Positions 53,779 through 63,332 are shown, counted from the stretch's first letter. The stretch is DNA of 64,000 nt from Novosphingobium sp. G106 (GCF_019075875.1 NZ_JAHOOZ010000001.1:1798001-1862000); one strand, 5' to 3'. The notes: generated by a model from the sequence alone, not told the origin. Numbers and translations: made by a program.

Positions 53779-54234
53779 ATGACGATGTCATGTGACGATG
53801 CTGGCACTAGCGGGGTTCAGCGGTTCGAGGTCTTCACCGGCGCGGGGAAGCGTCGGGACTGGCTACCCGAGGTCAAGGTCTCGATCGTCGCGGAAAGCTA
53901 TTCCGGCCAAGAGTCCGTCAGCGCCGTTGCTCGGCGGCACGGCATGATCCCCTCGCAGCTTTTCACCTGGCGCCGTGAACTGCGCAAGCAGATGGAAGCC
54001 CAAGGTTTCGCGCTTCCGGTTGCCCCGGCGCCCGCATCTCTCTTCGTTCCCGCAGTGATAGAACCGTCGCCGCCGAGCGAGGTGCTTCCCGTTGTCAAGC
54101 GTCCGCGGCGTCGGCGCCGATCGTCTCCGAGCGCGGTGGAGCTGGAGATAGATGGTGTGGCGGGGAGGATCGCCCGCGGTACCGATAAAGGGCTGATCGC
54201 CGCGGTGATCGAAGCGCTCAAGGGTACGCGATGA
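53779..54234 (+). CDS. tnpA: IS66 TnpA-type accessory protein (orf1)
   Basis: The 151-residue product has a transposase_8-like HTH (RDWLPEVKVSIVAESYSGQE, VSAVARRHGMIPSQLFTWRR) and a basic linker (KRPRRRRRSSPS), typical of IS66 orf1. Its TGA overlaps the ATG of tnpB. Intact. Confidence 0.85.
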   Translation: MTMSCDDAGTSGVQRFEVFTGAGKRRDWLPEVKVSIVAESYSGQESVSAVARRHGMIPSQLFTWRRELRKQMEAQGFALPVAPAPASLFVPAVIEPSPPSEVLPVVKRPRRRRRSSPSAVELEIDGVAGRIARGTDKGLIAAVIEALKGTR

Positions 54235-54292
54235 TCGGACCTCGTGTTGGCGCGCGCGTCATGATCGCAACGCGGCCAGTGGATTTTCGCAA
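54231..54292 (+). pseudogene. tnpB: IS66 tnpB, 5' fragment
   Basis: Encodes MIGPRVGARVMIATRPVDFR, the standard IS66 TnpB N-terminus, then stops at the RIT element. The rest of the gene resumes at 57686 in a way that restores the sequence when the insertion and one TCGCAA copy are removed. Confidence 0.8.
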
Positions 54293-54318
54293 CTATGCGG
54301 CGACCATAATTATGCGGA
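54288..54318 (+). repeat. RIT left inverted repeat
   Basis: Begins CGCAACTATGCGGCGACC and matches, in inverse orientation, 57628-57658 with one difference in 31 bases. Its first bases are shared with the target duplication. Confidence 0.8.
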
Positions 54319-54440
54319 GCCCTAGAACGCTGATTGATAGATTAAGGCGTATTTACATATAGTTGATTGACAGGGCGTCTGCTCGCACCCCGCATAACTA
54401 TGCTCCCTCGCGATGGCTCAACATCGTGAGGAGAGCAAAG

Positions 54441-55669
54441 ATGGACGCCGATAATCATAATCACTGGTTTCTCGATCCGGGACCTTTGTCGTCATGGATC
54501 GATCACTTCGCAGCCGATCTCGCCGCTCAGAGATATGCCTCCCTGACTATTGAAGGTTACGCGGCCTCGGCGCGTCATTTCGCGACGTGGCTCTGTAGCG
54601 CAGGCATCTCAGTCGATGCGATCGACGACGAAGTCGTTCGCCGCTTTGCGGAACATCGGTGCCGATGCCCCGGTGGGCGGCGATGGCAGAGCGTATCAGG
54701 CGACTATTGGCGTCGCGCCAGGCGGTTCGTTGGTTTCCTGCGACAGGTCGGTGTTGTGCGACCGCCCTTGGAGAAGGCATCACCGTTTCCCCCGCTTGAG
54801 GACTATCGAAGCTGGTTGCGCGTTCACCGGGGCCTGTCGGAACGGACCATCGCCCGTCATCTTTACCACCTGCATAGACTGTTGCCGGCGCTGGGTACGG
54901 CGACGCGCGACTATGATGCCGCCCGGATCCGTAATGTTGTCCGCGAGTGGCGCGAGCAAACCGGGCGGCCGACCTGAGGACCATAACGAGCGCCTTGCGC
55001 AGCTACCTTCGCTTCCTCGCGGGCGTCGGCCTGTGTCGGCCCAACCTCGACCACGCCATCCCGCCCGTCTTGCAATGGCGCCTTTCGTCGTTGCCGCGGT
55101 ATCTTGCCGCCGCAGATGTCGAACAGGTCATTACATCCTGCGATAAACTCACCAGAGGGCGCCTGCGGGACCGTGCGATCCTGCTCCTGCTGGCACGCCT
55201 GGGACTGCGGGCCGGGGATGTCGCGGGGCTCAGACTGAGCGATAGCGACTGGACGTCTGGTATGCTTCGCTTGAGCGGCAAAGCGCGCCGCCAGGTTCGG
55301 CTACCGTTGCCGCAGGATGTCGGTGATGCGCTTCTCGCCTACATCGAGCAGGAACGACCGCGCGTTGGTCAGGATGCTGTCTTTCTCATGATGGTCGCGC
55401 CCTACCGATCATTCGCGCAGTCCAGCCATGTTTCCACGATCGTAGCGCTGGCGCTGAAGCGTGCGGGCATTTCCGATGCTCCATCGACTGGAGCCAGCCT
55501 GCTGCGCCACTCTGCGGCGACCTCGATGCTGCGCTCGGGCGCCACGCTCGAGGCTGTCGGTACGGTGTTGCGTCATCGTTCGCTCGATATGACCGCGCAT
55601 TACGCCAAGGTCGACATTGCGATGCTGGAGCAGATTGCCCAGCCCTGGCCGGGAGAACCGGCATGCTGA
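54441..55669 (+). pseudogene. ritA: ritA, tyrosine recombinase, frameshifted
   Basis: ATG 54441 behind GAGGAGAG. The first part has the core-binding domain (RYASLTIEGYAASARHFATW, GLSERTIARHLYHLHRLLPA) and stops at 54977. One frame over, the gene continues from about 54965 with DLRTITSALRSYLRFLAGVG and the catalytic domain: Arg in LGLRAGDVAGLRLS, LLRHSAATSMLRSGA and the tyrosine in DMTAHYAKVDIAM. A one-base deletion near 54940-54975 explains the break. The end overlaps ritB. Confidence 0.78.
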
Positions 55670-56547
55670 GTCAACTCCTCGCCGATCATGCAGCGCTGCA
55701 CCGCGCGCTGGGATTCAAGTTCCGGACACCCGGCATCCTGTTGCGCAACTTCACCTTCGCCGAGCGGCGCGGTGAGTGTGTCGTAACGACGGAGACCGTG
55801 CGCGAGTGGGCACTGCAGGCGCCATCGCCCGAACAACGACGTAACCGCCTTCTGACAGCGCGCCGCTTCGCGATCGCTATGAACGCCGAAGATCCGCGCC
55901 ATGAGGTACCCTCGGCGGACCTTTTCGGCCGCGCCAGTCACCGACGCCGCACGCCCTATATCTACGATCCCGCGGATATCCGCCGGCTGATCAATGCCGC
56001 GCATCGCCTTGGTCCCGATGGTTCGATCCGGCCGCTCACCTACGCCACGATGTTCGCGCTGATCGCGGCAACCGGCATGCGCATTTCCGAAGCGCTCAGT
56101 GTCCGGCTGCCGGACGTGACCGACGATGGGCTGATCATTGCCCAGACCAAGTTCAAGAAGAGCCGGTTGCTGCCGCTCCACCCGACGACCCGACGCGCCT
56201 TGGACGGATACATCAAGACTCGCCTGAAGGAAGCAAGTCAGAGCGATGCACTTTTCATTTCGCATCAAGGGACGCCACTCGCCTATCCGACAGTAATATC
56301 AGTTTTCCTGCAGATCGTTCGCTCGATCGGCTTGCGCGCCGATGCGGGCGCGCGAGGACCGCGGATCCACGATCTGCGCCACACGTTTGCCGTCCGATCT
56401 CTCGAACGTTGTGCGCACGATGCCGAGGCGGTGGCCCGGCATATCACCGCCCTCAGCACCTATCTGGGCCACGCTCATGTGACCGATACGTACTGGTATC
56501 TCCAGGCAACGCCGGAACTAATGGCCCACATGGCGGCGGCCGGCTAG
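55663..56547 (+). CDS. ritB: RitB, tyrosine recombinase
   Basis: The 294-residue product overlaps the end of ritA. The N-terminal domain starts MLSQLLADHAALHRALGFKF. The catalytic residues are seen in TGMRISEALSVRLPDV (Arg), IHDLRHTFAVRSLERC (His-x-x-Arg), TYLGHAHVTDTYWYLQATPE (His and the tyrosine). It is the only intact member of the trio, typical of the position-2 RIT recombinase. Confidence 0.85.
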   Translation: MLSQLLADHAALHRALGFKFRTPGILLRNFTFAERRGECVVTTETVREWALQAPSPEQRRNRLLTARRFAIAMNAEDPRHEVPSADLFGRASHRRRTPYIYDPADIRRLINAAHRLGPDGSIRPLTYATMFALIAATGMRISEALSVRLPDVTDDGLIIAQTKFKKSRLLPLHPTTRRALDGYIKTRLKEASQSDALFISHQGTPLAYPTVISVFLQIVRSIGLRADAGARGPRIHDLRHTFAVRSLERCAHDAEAVARHITALSTYLGHAHVTDTYWYLQATPELMAHMAAAG

Positions 56548-56570
56548 GCCTTGCGTCGGGGAGTGCCGGC

Positions 56571-57564
56571 ATGACCCAGCTCGCCCCGCACCTCGCCGCG
56601 TTCCTTCGAGAACATCTTCCCCGCGAACGACGCGCAAGCGTTCATACCTTGCGATGCCTATGCCTACAGCTTCCAGCTGTTGGTCACGTTCGCCGCGCAA
56701 CGATTGGGCAAGCGCCCCTGCCTGCTACAGATCGAGGATCTCGACGTGCCGATGATCCTTGCCTTCCTAGAACACGTCGAGGAGGCGCGGGGCAACAAAG
56801 CCCGTTCGCGCAACGCAAGACTGGCTGCCATGAAGTCCTTCTTCCGCTATCTGGAGCACCGCGTACCCGCGGTGCTGGATCAGGCCCTTCGGGTGCACGC
56901 CATTCCGATGAAGAAGATAGGCGAGGCGCTCGTGGCTTCGCTTTCGCGTGCCGAGGTGCAAGCCCTGCTCGACGCACCGGATCGGCGGACATTATCCGGC
57001 ATCCGCGATCGAGCCATGCTGCATCTGGCTTTCGCCGGCGGCCTTCGCGTTTCGGAACTCGTCGGTCTCGCGCTCGACCAGTTCGACGGGCGGTCGCCGG
57101 CCAGCATCCATATCATCGGCAAAGGACGACGCGAGCGCGTGCTACCGCTCTGGCAGGAGACCGCTGCCGCGATCCGCGCCTGGATCGCGGTCAGACCCAA
57201 GGATGGCGACACAGCGCTTTTCCTGAACAACGCCGGCCGGATGATGACGCGCTCTGGTTTCGAGTACATTCTTGAAAAGCACGCCGCGGTCGCAGCCAGC
57301 GTCGCGCCCACGCTGGCGACGAAGTCGATATCACCCCACGTGCTGCGGCACAGCTGCGCCATGCACATGCTTCAGGCAACGCGTGACATTCGCAAGGTTG
57401 CGCTGTGGCTCGGCCATGCCACTCTCCAAACCACAGAGATCTACCTGCGTGCGGACCCGACCGAAAAACTCGAGATGCTCGACGCCTTGGCACCGCTCGG
57501 CATCAAACCCGGCAAGTTCCGACCGCCGGATAAGTTGATCGCAATGCTGGCAGCGACCGGATAG
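56571..57564 (+). pseudogene. ritC: ritC, tyrosine recombinase, frameshifted
   Basis: ATG 56571 behind GGGGAG opens MTQLAPHLAAFLREHLPRER and RASVHT. At a TT pair (56649-56650) the frame is lost; with a single T it would go on as CDAYAYSFQLLVTFAAQRLG and the full catalytic domain. Arg is in FAGGLRVSELVGLAL, His-x-x-Arg in HVLRHSCAMHMLQ, and the tyrosine in LQTTEIYLRADPTEK. So one extra base disables an otherwise complete gene, unless it is a sequencing error. Confidence 0.78.
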
Positions 57565-57627
57565 GACATAGTTAGGCGGAGTTGACTGCCGCCTCAGGCC
57601 AGAATTTCGCCCGCCAGCGCACTGAAC

Positions 57628-57684
57628 TCCGCATAATCATGGTCGCCGCATAGTTGCGATTATGTGGAGCACCACATAATCGCA
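57628..57684 (-). repeat. RIT right inverted repeat and terminal palindrome
   Basis: 57628-57658 is the inverse of the left repeat. It overlaps a perfect palindrome with 13-base arms (TGCGATTATGTGG at 57655-57667, CCACATAATCGCA at 57672-57684) around a 4-base loop. The palindrome exists only at this end and could mark the recombination site. Confidence 0.75.
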
Positions 57685-57685
57685 A

Positions 57686-57980
57686 AGGGCCGGATGCTCT
57701 GGCTGCACTCGTCGGTGCCGAGTACGGCGGCGATCCCTTTTCCGGGGTCATCTACGTCTTCCGGGCGAAGCGGGGCGACCGGACCAAGCTGATCTGGTGG
57801 GACGGCACTGGTCTGTGCCTGATGGCGAAGAAGCTCGAGCAGGGCGGCTTTCGTTGGCCTGGGATACAGGACGGCGTGATGCGTGTGACGGCGGCCCAAC
57901 TCGGCGCTTTGCTAGAAGGTTTGGACTGGCGCCGCGTACATGGTGGGCGCCGGCCGCAGGCGCCGCAGATTGCCGGTTGA
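57686..57980 (+). pseudogene. tnpB: IS66 tnpB, 3' fragment
   Basis: Continues the interrupted gene: GPDALAALVGAEYGGDPFSG, VIYVFRAKRGDRTKLIWWDG, then GGFRWPGIQDGVMRV, a standard IS66 TnpB (Orf2) C-terminal part, ending in TGA at 57980. Confidence 0.8.
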
Positions 57981-58011
57981 CGGGGCTTTCGCCTACTGAT
58001 TCACTGCCTCC

Positions 58012-59582
58012 ATGCTCACCGAAGCGGACCTACCCGAGGACGTTGCCACGCTACGCGCGTTGGTCCTCGAGCAGTCCTGGATGCTTGCCGAGGTGCAGGT
58101 CGCAAGGAGGCCCAGGTCGCTGAGCTGACCCTCGCCAAAGGTGAGGCCGATGCCGAGATCGAGCGGCTAAAGGTGATTATCGACGCCTTCATGCGCCACC
58201 GGTTCGGCCCCCGTTCCGAGCAGCTCGATCCTGACCAGCTCCAGCTTGGCCTGGAGGATGTCGAGACGGCGCTAGGTCAAGCACGCGCGGTCCGCGATGC
58301 GATCTCGCAGCTCGCTCAAAGCCATGAGCCGCGCAAGACCAACCGCGGCTCGCTTCCTGCCCACCTCGAGCGGATCGAGCAGGTGGTCGATGTAGAGGAC
58401 AAGGCCTGCCCCTGCTGCGGCGGCGCGCTGCATGCGATCGGCGAGGACGTCTCCGAACGCCTCGACGTCGTGCCAACCACATTCCGCGTCCTTGTGACGC
58501 GTCGTCCACGCTACGGCTGCCGTTCTTGCGAAGGGGCGGTCGTCCAGGCGCCGGCTCCGGCCCGGATAGTCGAGGGCGGCATTCCGACCGAGGCGCTGAT
58601 AGCCCAGGTTCTGGTGTCGAAGTACGCCGACCATGTTCCCCTGTACCGGCAGGCGCAGATCTACGCCCGCCAAGACATTAAGCTCGACCGTTCCACCTTG
58701 ACGGACTGGGTCGGCCGAGCAGCCTGGTACCTGAGGCCGCTGCGTGATCGCACGCTCGAGGAGCTACGTAGATCGCAGCGCCTCTTTGCCGACGAGACGA
58801 CGGCGCCGGTGCTAGAACCCGGACGTGGGCGCACCAAGACCGGCCAGATCTGGGCCTACGCCCGCGATGATCGACCATGGGGTGGCAGCGATCCGCCGAT
58901 GGTCGCCTACGTCTACGCCCCCGACCGCAAGGCCGAACGGCCCGACGCCCATCTCGGAGACTTCGCAGGCATCCTGCAGGTGGATGGCTATGGCGGGTAT
59001 ACGGCGCTTGCCAAGCGTCGCCAGCAGGTCAGCCTCGCTTTCTGTTGGTCGCACGTCCGGCGTAAATTCTTTGAGCTCGCGGATAAGTCGCCAGTCGCGA
59101 CCGAGATTCTGCGTCGCCTCGCCATGCTCTATGCCGTCGAGGATGAAGTACGGGGCACGTCGGCCGAGCAGCGCCGCGCCATGCGTGCTGAACATAGCCG
59201 TGTGGTGGTGGATGACCTGAAGCTCTATCTGTTAGCGCGGCTCCGGCAGGTGAGCGCCAAGAGCAAACTGGCCGATGCGATCCGCTATGCACTAAGCCGC
59301 TGGGACGGGCTCTCTCGCTTCCTCGACGACGGCCGCGTCGATCTCGACACGAACACCGTCGAGCGGTCGATCAGGCCTCTTGCCCTCAATCGCAAGAACG
59401 CCCTCTTCGCCGGTTCAGACGAAGGCGGCGACAACTGGGCGGTGATCGCCACGCTCATCGAGAACTGCAAGCTGTCCGGCATCAATCCGCACGACTGGCT
59501 GACCCGAACCCTCGTCGCTCTAGCTAAGGGTCACCCGGCTAACCACCTATCCGAGCTCATGCCCTGGACGGCCGTGCTCTGA
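58012..59582 (+). pseudogene. tnpC: IS66 tnpC transposase, frameshifted near its start
   Basis: ATG 58012 opens MLTEADLPEDVATLRALVLE, typical of TnpC, but the frame ends by 58130. A second frame carries the rest: AELTLAKGEADAEIERLKVI, the zinc-finger-like CPCCGG and CRSCEG, and the DDE core (FADETTAPVLEPGR, ILQVDGYGGYTAL, NTVERSIRPLALN). The two join if one base is added near 58102. The catalytic part is complete from 58173. Confidence 0.78.
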
Positions 59583-59595
59583 GAACATCGCTTAC

Positions 59596-59953
59596 CGCGC
59601 ATCGCTTGAGCGACACCCTTCGGATTGCCCAGGCGGCCGGCATTTCCGTTATAATCGATACCTTTGCTTGCTGGTTCGATGCCGACATAGAGGCTGCGAT
59701 CATCGCCGCGGCACCCCGCACCGCCCTCGTCCAGGTAAGCGACTATGTCTTCGGTGATCGCGGCTTGCCATGCCGCGCCGTTCCGGGTGACGGAAACAGT
59801 GGCCTGGATCGGCGAATCCCGGCGATAGCGGCCGCAGGCTATTCTGGTTGGTAAGATTTGGAGATCATCGGCCCGCGAATTCTGGCCGAGGGGCACGACT
59901 TGGCGCTCACCCGCGCGGCCGCCTTCGTGGCATCCCTTGTCGGATCCGGCTGA
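59596..59953 (+). pseudogene. TIM-barrel sugar phosphate isomerase/epimerase, 3' half, with nonsense codon
   Basis: Directly after the IS66 right end, the frame reads AHRLSDTLRIAQAAGISVII, DTFACWFDADIEAAI, ALVQVSDYVFGDRGLPCRAV and PGDGNSGLDRRIPAIAAAGY, then SGW. TAA at 59852 interrupts. Past it the same frame continues DLEIIGPRILAEGHDLALTR to TGA at 59951. These are the C-terminal strands of the barrel whose first half lies at 45600-45993. The QVSDYV and PGDG segments hold the metal/sugar-binding residues of the family. Confidence 0.7.
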
Positions 59954-60044
59954 CCACCGCGGGTAGGGATCAGAGCAACCGGGAAAATAAAGTGACCCGC
60001 CAATTTCCCGGTCGCTAGAATCCATGGCAGATCGGCAAGACGCC

Positions 60045-60902
60045 CTATTGCGGCCCACTCGATGCCATCGCTGCCTTGATTGCCGACGTGGCGCCGCCGT
60101 CAACGAGCAAATCGATGCCGGAGATGAAGGAAGCCGAGTCGCTCGCGAGAAACTGGGCAGCCAGGGCAATATCCATGGCGGTGCCGCCTCGACCCACGGG
60201 AGCCGCCTCGAGAACCTGTGCTGCCCCCGCGGTCTGTGCAATCTCCGACCGGCCCATGGGGGTCAGGATCATGCCTGGCGAAATGCTGACCACCCTTACG
60301 CCTCGCGGCCCCCACTCGATGGCCCGGCGCTGTGTCAGGGTGTGCACGGCCCGCTTGCTCAAGGTGTAGCTCAAGCCACCCATGCCGCCCGGGGAAGCCT
60401 CGCCGCCCATGCCGGCTATGACCGCCGCGATCGCATCGAGGAAGCCTGGCTGCAACGGATCAGCGAGCACGGCGTCCACCTGCGGGACCGCCGGCATCAT
60501 GTGACCCGCCGAGGATGCGATCAGAATCGCGACGCTGCCTGGCATCAACACCGGTTCGACCGCCTGAAGCAGCAGTTCCGTAGCGACCAGGTTCACCTGC
60601 ATGATCGATCGCCAGTCCGCGAGCGATGGCGACAATCCAGCCGTGTGCACCAGGACAAACGGTTGCTCGCCGCGTAACTCGCCAACAAGCTCGTCCAGGA
60701 GGGTCGCATCCGACAGGTCCCCTGCATGGGCGGCCGCGCTATAACCGTCGGTCCGAAGCTCGTCAGAAAACGCCTCCAGGCTCGCAGCCATCACGTCCGT
60801 CAGAACAAGATCGGCGGTAGTACCGAAGAGACGGGCGCAAGCCCTCCCCATGCCACCGGATGCCCCGGTTATGAGCACCTTACGGCGCGGCGTTGCGGGC
60901 AT
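60045..60902 (-). CDS. Short-chain dehydrogenase/reductase (SDR)
   Basis: ATG 60902 opens MPATPRRKVLITGASGGMGR, giving the cofactor motif TGASGGMG. The acid after the second strand (LVLTDVMAAS) suggests NAD over NADP. The catalytic Ser is in ILIASSAGHMM and the Tyr-x3-Lys in GLSYTLSKRAVHTL. C-terminal GIDLLVDGGATSAI is the usual SDR end. An alcohol-to-ketone oxidation of a small or alicyclic substrate is likely; neighbours are an SGNH hydrolase, an amidohydrolase and a P450. Confidence 0.88.
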   Translation of the reverse strand: MPATPRRKVLITGASGGMGRACARLFGTTADLVLTDVMAASLEAFSDELRTDGYSAAAHAGDLSDATLLDELVGELRGEQPFVLVHTAGLSPSLADWRSIMQVNLVATELLLQAVEPVLMPGSVAILIASSAGHMMPAVPQVDAVLADPLQPGFLDAIAAVIAGMGGEASPGGMGGLSYTLSKRAVHTLTQRRAIEWGPRGVRVVSISPGMILTPMGRSEIAQTAGAAQVLEAAPVGRGGTAMDIALAAQFLASDSASFISGIDLLVDGGATSAIKAAMASSGPQ

Positions 60903-61035
60903 GTTGATCCTCCGTGATTGTCGAGAATAGTGGCTGGTGAGCATTCACCGGTGGTTTATTGCGGACAGAAGCGGTCTTGGGGGTCGCACGATTCATGGCT
61001 GCCAGCGATGTGTAGGGCCCTGTGCAGATCGGTTT

Positions 61036-61909
61036 TCAAAGCCGGGACTCTCGGAGTGCGTTCGCTATTTCTCGAGCAGTGGCACGCGCTCCTTCAAGGG
61101 TTGGATGAAAGTCCGCACCGGATTCGGGGCGAAACCCGTTGACCCATGGAGCCGCGCTGCAAGCGCTGTGCGCAGCCGAAAGTCGAGCCATGTCCACCAG
61201 GGTCGCATCTGCCTTCTTGGCCGCGGCACGCGTAACGTCAGTCAGTTTCTCCCCGACCGCGCGCATCAAGACGGCCTGCTCATCGGTAAGCCCGAGGGGA
61301 CCGCAATTTCCTTCGGCAGGAATGATGACCGGATACGTAACTACGATTATTCGGGCTTGCGGCGACCTACGCACGATCTCCTTCAAGAGCGCTTGCAAAT
61401 TCGCCTCGAACTTGGGGAAACCGCGGTCGTCAACCGACCTCGCTCCGGCCCAGAACATAGAGGCGAGCGAACCCGTCACCCCCTCCTCGGCGCTTGAACG
61501 CCATTATCGTGATGTCGCCGACGTAGCCGACGTCATTGCCCCCCGCAGTTAGCGTCACGAGACGGGTGCCGGGTCCCAGGGCGTCGATTTGGGGTGGCAG
61601 CAGCATCTGACCGCCCAGCCAGACATGCATGACCGTGGCGCCGGAGGACGACATGTCGGTAAAGGACGGGACATTGAGCAACCTTGCCAGTTGCTGCGGA
61701 TAGCCGTTGCTGCTGCGCTGGGAGATGATTGGACTTCCTGGCGCGCGCGGTCCCAAGCCCAGGCCGGCCGCAAAGGAGCTTCCCAAAGCCACGTAGTGAA
61801 AGTTGGCAACCGGAGCGCGGCGCACATCATAGATGTAGGCCGCTCCCGTGACGACCGCGGCGCCCGCCAGCAGTGCCGCGCCTCCTTTCAACAACCGACC
61901 AGGACCCAT
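61036..61909 (-). pseudogene. SGNH/GDSL hydrolase, frameshifted
   Basis: ATG 61909 opens MGPGRLLKGGAALLAGAAVV (signal or anchor), then block I YVALGSSFAAGLGLG and block III VTLTAGGNDVGYVGD. After FKRRGG the frame is lost at a run of five C on the plus strand (61479-61483). With four, it continues VTGSLASMFWAGARSVDDRG to block V ESGADFHPTLEGARATAREI with the Asp and His. The full set of catalytic residues exists in two frames. Secreted esterase or lipase in its intact form. Confidence 0.75.
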
Positions 61910-62012
61910 CAGACCTTCATCCCATCCGCCCTTGCTCTGCCTCGATCCTGGCGGAGCCTTTTCACGCCTCGCCCGGGTGGCCAGCAACCGGATGAATGCC
62001 GGCGCCGTCCCG

Positions 62013-63332
62013 TCAGGCCGTTTCCGCGTGCTTCATGAACATCTGCACTATGTCACCCGAGGTGACGGCGCGCGCGTCGGCGCCCGCGTCCATCGGTCGT
62101 GCTCCAGCACTGGATCGCACCGACGTATCGACGCCTTGCTCAGCGGCCTTGCGGCGCAAGGCCGCCACGGTCAGGTCCTCGCGGGCATGGTGCTGGAACA
62201 GGTCGAACTTGAAATCCCGCATGGCGTTTGCGTGCGTGATCTTGTCAATCTGCGCGTCCGTGAGATGCTGGGTGGTCTCCCACAGCCGCTCCGGGACATG
62301 CGGCCAGAGTGTGTCGGAATGCGGATAGTCGCATTCGTAGGCAATGTTGTCCTCGCCGATCGCATCGATATTGTTCAGGCCGTAGGCATCGTCGATGAAG
62401 CAGCTCAGGAAGTGCTGGCGAAATACTTCGCTCGGCTTGCGGTCGCCGAAGATGGTGTTTGAGTTGGTCCACGCCTTGTGCTGCTCGTGGGAGAAGTCGG
62501 CTCGCTCCGTGAGATACGGGATCCAGCCGATACCGCTTTCCGAAAGGGCGATGCGAAGCGCCGGAAGGTCTGCAAGAGCCTTGAGATTGAGCCAGTCGGC
62601 CGCGCCAATGGAGACGGACATCGGCATCGTCGTGATCCATGCTTCGATCGGTGTTTCCATCGAGGCGTGCGGTGCGGGATTGCCCCCTCCGATGTGCAGA
62701 CACAGCGTCGTTCCCAGCTCGGCCGCCGCTGCATAAAGCGGACGCCAATAGTCATTGTGGATGCTGGGCAAGCCGCGCACGGTCGGGTTGTCGTTCAAGG
62801 ACACCGCGTGGCAGCCCTTGTCCGACAGCCGCCGGAGCTCGGTCACAGTCGCATCCATATCCCAGACCGGAAGCAATCCACACGGAATGAACCGGCCCGG
62901 ATAGGCGCCGCACCATTCGTCAACGTGCCAGTCGTTATAAGCCTGGAGGTGGATGAGCGCCCGCACCTTGTCGGGAGCGTCGATGAAGAGGCCGCCGTCG
63001 ATCATCGGGAAACTGGCAAAATTGAGAGAGGCGGCGATCCCGTTGACATTCATGTCCTCGATGCGCGCGTGGACATCGAAGCATCCGCGACGAAGCTGGT
63101 CGAACGAGGTCGGCTCCATCCCGTATTCATCGCGCGGACGGCCGACCACCGCGTTGAGACCCACGGACGGGATCTTCTTGCCCTGGTATTCCCAGAAGTT
63201 GGTGCCGTCGGTCTTTGTCCGTAGCTTTGGCGCCGTATCCAGCGCTTCTCCGGCGAGATGCCGATCGAACATGTCGCCGGGTTCGGTGATGTGGTCATCA
63301 ACGCTGACGATGACGAGGTCTTCCATACGCAT
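62013..63332 (-). CDS. Amidohydrolase-2 family protein (decarboxylase/hydrolase)
   Basis: ATG 63332 follows GGAG. The 439-residue product shows the pattern of the ACMSD/resorcylate-decarboxylase-like amidohydrolases: VDDHITEPGDMFDRH at the first strand, TTLCLHIGGGNPAP in the middle, and IAYECDYPHSDTLWP with the metal-binding Asp near the end. Such proteins are common in sphingomonad degradation clusters. It ends 100 bases before the SGNH gene and lies just downstream of the P450 on the same strand. Confidence 0.85.
   Translation of the reverse strand: MRMEDLVIVSVDDHITEPGDMFDRHLAGEALDTAPKLRTKTDGTNFWEYQGKKIPSVGLNAVVGRPRDEYGMEPTSFDQLRRGCFDVHARIEDMNVNGIAASLNFASFPMIDGGLFIDAPDKVRALIHLQAYNDWHVDEWCGAYPGRFIPCGLLPVWDMDATVTELRRLSDKGCHAVSLNDNPTVRGLPSIHNDYWRPLYAAAAELGTTLCLHIGGGNPAPHASMETPIEAWITTMPMSVSIGAADWLNLKALADLPALRIALSESGIGWIPYLTERADFSHEQHKAWTNSNTIFGDRKPSEVFRQHFLSCFIDDAYGLNNIDAIGEDNIAYECDYPHSDTLWPHVPERLWETTQHLTDAQIDKITHANAMRDFKFDLFQHHAREDLTVAALRRKAAEQGVDTSVRSSAGARPMDAGADARAVTSGDIVQMFMKHAETA

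Larger units (their letters stand above)
54293..57679 (+). mobile_element. RIT (recombinase-in-trio) element
   Basis: Three consecutive tyrosine recombinase genes (ritA, ritB, ritC) in one direction, with overlapping or close ends, inside IS66 tnpB. Both junctions carry TCGCAA (54287-54292 and 57680-57685), a six-base target duplication. Inverted repeats of 31 bases (54288-54318 and 57628-57658) agree at 30 positions. The right end has a further palindrome. These are the published hallmarks of RIT elements. Two of the three genes are frameshifted here. Confidence 0.88.
53693..59595 (+). mobile_element. IS66-family element interrupted by a RIT element
   Basis: Left end GTAAGCGA at 53693-53700 and right end TCGCTTAC at 59588-59595 are the inverted IS66-type termini. 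Inside lie tnpA, a split tnpB and tnpC. Without the 3.4 kb insertion the element would be about 2.5 kb. The 8-base flanks differ (CATTTGTC and CGCGCATC), so the element no longer has its target duplication and a rearrangement has joined its right end to the isomerase 3' half. Confidence 0.8.
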
